This document shows positions 5,108 through 6,640 of a DNA stretch of 6,640 nucleotides, piece by piece (within the stretch, counting starts at the first letter, position 1; every line of letters starts with the position of its first letter). The notes beneath the pieces were generated by a model. It was not told where the DNA came from. It saw nothing but the letters and a program-made list of their open reading frames with translations, and made no database searches. Position numbers and translations under genes: made by a program. The stretch is from an uncultured Gammaproteobacteria bacterium (GTDB lineage: Bacteria; Pseudomonadota; Gammaproteobacteria; Pseudomonadales; Pseudohongiellaceae): positions 1-6,640 of the forward strand of contig CAIYIP010000312.1 of NCBI GenBank assembly GCA_903926285.1, given 5' to 3'.

Positions 5108-6640
5108 TTATTCAGGCAAGGCGAACGCGAAGAGTCCCGCACCTGCCGCGACCATAATGTACTGCCGGCCTTCAAGCTCGAAACTCATCGGTCCTGAGGC
5201 CACTTGGCCGCCCAGGGTTTCACGCCAGAGCTCCTCACCGGTTTTGGCATCGAGTGCATAGAAGTACCCTTCCCTGCCGCCTGCGAACACCAGATTGCTG
5301 GCGGTACTCAGCACACCGCTGTCAGTCACGTCTGCCATGACGTGGCGCCATACGATATCGCCAGTCGCCGGATCAATGGCCTGAATTGCACCAAAGCCTT
5401 CTTCGGGTATGCGCTGGTTCACGGGACGTACACTCAACGCAGGCATCGCCATGGTTGGGAAGGCGCCGACATATTGTTGTCCGGGTATGTATGCCGCCAC
5501 CGGTCGCTTGGTGTAGACCGAATAAGTGTCCATCCACGTAGGCACGTAGAAATAGCCCGTTTCAGGGCTGAACGACGGCGGGTACCAGTTGGTTGCGCCC
5601 TGGTTGTTCGGCATGATGAAAGTACCGCTTTCTGTGGGTGACAGTACGCGGTTGGGACGCCCTTTATCATCGAACTTACCATCCATCCAGTTGACTGCTA
5701 CGAAGGGTTTGCCGAGCAGGAATTCACCGTTGGTGCGATCAAGCACGTAGTAAACGCCATTGCGATTGGCGGTCATCAATACCTTGCGAGGCTCGCCTTT
5801 CCAGTCGATATCTGCCAATACCTGGACCTGTGTGGCGTCGTAGTCCATTTCATCGTGCGGAGTGTACTGGTAGTGCCAGGCCAGCTCGCCGGTATCCGGA
5901 TTCAGGGCAACGACGGATTCAGTATAGAGGTTGTCGCCGGGGCGGGAATCACCATTCCAATCAGGACCAGGATTGCCGACACCCCAGTACGTCAGGTTAA
6001 GTTCGGGATCGTAGGTGCCAGTGGTCCAGATCGAACCACCACCCAGTTTGTAGGCTTCCTGCGCAGGGTCTTCCCATGATTCAAAGCCGGGTTCGCCGGG
6101 ACCAGGCACGGTATTGAAGCGCCAGATTTCGCTGCCGGTTTCGACGTCATAGGCGGCGATAAAACCGCGAATACCAAACTCGCCGCCGGCAGGGCCAACG
6201 ATAACTTTGTCGTCGATCACAAGTGGCGCGACGGTAAGCGCATAACCAAGATTGGGATCTCCCACCATGATGTTCCATTTGAGCTGACCACTGGCCGCAT
6301 CAATGGCGATCAGATGACCATCAATCGCGCCCATGAACAAAGTGTTGCCGTGAATCGCGAGTCCGCGGTTTACACGACCGCAGCAGACGCGTGCTTCAGG
6401 TGCGGGTGTATAGGCATAGGTCCAGAACACACGGCCTGTTTTGGGATCGAGTGCCACCACATCATTCGGTGGACTGACGGTATACAGCACACCATCTACC
6501 ATCAGGGGAGTGGCTTCAAATTTCTGGGCGGCACCTGCGGCCGAACGGACTTGCCAGATCCATTGCAGTTCGAGGTCACCGACATTCTCAGGGGTAATCT
6601 GCGTAAGCGCTGAATGGCGCTGGCCGTCATAACTGCCATG
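5108..6640 (-). CDS. PQQ-dependent alcohol/methanol-type dehydrogenase (5' end outside window)
   Basis: The frame is open from the right edge to the TAA at 5108, giving 510 residues without the N-terminus; the ATG at 6502 is internal. It is a periplasmic eight-bladed-propeller quinoprotein that oxidises alcohols (possibly aldehydes) and passes electrons to a cytochrome c. Visible hallmarks, numbered from the edge: HGSYDGQRHSALTQI at the start, ATPLMVDGVLY (42-52), and the vicinal Cys pair C86-C87 in VCCGRVNRG, the disulfide that stacks on PQQ. Repeated tryptophan-docking motifs follow the pattern D-x-x-TG-x-x-x-W, e.g. AAYDVETGSEIW and YALDAKTGEELW. Metal-site residues by position are E154 (GGEFGIRG), N223 (GVGNPGPDW) and D266 (HDEMDYDATQ). 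D268, two residues after the catalytic Asp, is the extra ligand typical of lanthanide-type enzymes. The C-terminus ends right after the last blade (FALPE) with no CxxCH, so this is not a C-terminal quinohemoprotein. Substrate unresolved. Confidence 0.93.
   Translation of the reverse strand, partial: HGSYDGQRHSALTQITPENVGDLELQWIWQVRSAAGAAQKFEATPLMVDGVLYTVSPPNDVVALDPKTGRVFWTYAYTPAPEARVCCGRVNRGLAIHGNTLFMGAIDGHLIAIDAASGQLKWNIMVGDPNLGYALTVAPLVIDDKVIVGPAGGEFGIRGFIAAYDVETGSEIWRFNTVPGPGEPGFESWEDPAQEAYKLGGGSIWTTGTYDPELNLTYWGVGNPGPDWNGDSRPGDNLYTESVVALNPDTGELAWHYQYTPHDEMDYDATQVQVLADIDWKGEPRKVLMTANRNGVYYVLDRTNGEFLLGKPFVAVNWMDGKFDDKGRPNRVLSPTESGTFIMPNNQGATNWYPPSFSPETGYFYVPTWMDTYSVYTKRPVAAYIPGQQYVGAFPTMAMPALSVRPVNQRIPEEGFGAIQAIDPATGDIVWRHVMADVTDSGVLSTASNLVFAGGREGYFYALDAKTGEELWRETLGGQVASGPMSFELEGRQYIMVAAGAGLFAFALPE

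Overview
The window looks like an ordinary chromosomal stretch of a Gram-negative bacterium, most likely a gammaproteobacterium. That placement is inferred from the gene content (exported proteins with Sec signal peptides, a PepSY membrane protein, a TonB-C-like domain, a periplasmic quinoprotein) and from a GC content near 50%. No rRNA, tRNA, CRISPR array, intact insertion sequence or phage gene was seen.

Layout from left to right. Bases 1-172 are AT-rich and non-coding. Next, on the minus strand (173-1003), is an exported protein with two tandem VOC/glyoxalase-like domains. A 432-bp divergent intergenic region separates it from a plus-strand PepSY-associated transmembrane protein (1436-3079), a probable heme-binding inner-membrane redox protein of the family often linked to siderophore or iron reduction. 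A 58-codon ORF with a convincing signal peptide starts at the base after the PepSY stop codon (3080-3256). A 32-codon ORF with a Shine-Dalgarno-like sequence (3331-3429) follows. The next plus-strand gene (3497-5005) encodes an exported protein with a TPR-like helical region and a C-terminal domain resembling the TonB C-terminal domain. The last gene is convergent, on the minus strand, and runs off the right edge (5108-6640). It is a PQQ-dependent alcohol/methanol-type dehydrogenase whose 3' end is followed by a clear intrinsic terminator (5055-5087).

Every product appears to act in the inner membrane or periplasm. The PepSY protein and the TonB-C-like protein suggest cell-envelope metal or nutrient handling. 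The quinoprotein is a periplasmic alcohol oxidase carrying the Asp-x-Asp signature associated with lanthanide use. Whether these genes form one functional unit cannot be settled from this window. They occupy at least three transcription units on both strands, so any shared pathway is inference. The least explained items are the free, apparently unanchored TonB-C-like domain, the short secreted-type ORF abutting the PepSY gene, and the exported VOC protein whose second half has lost all its metal-ligand positions.
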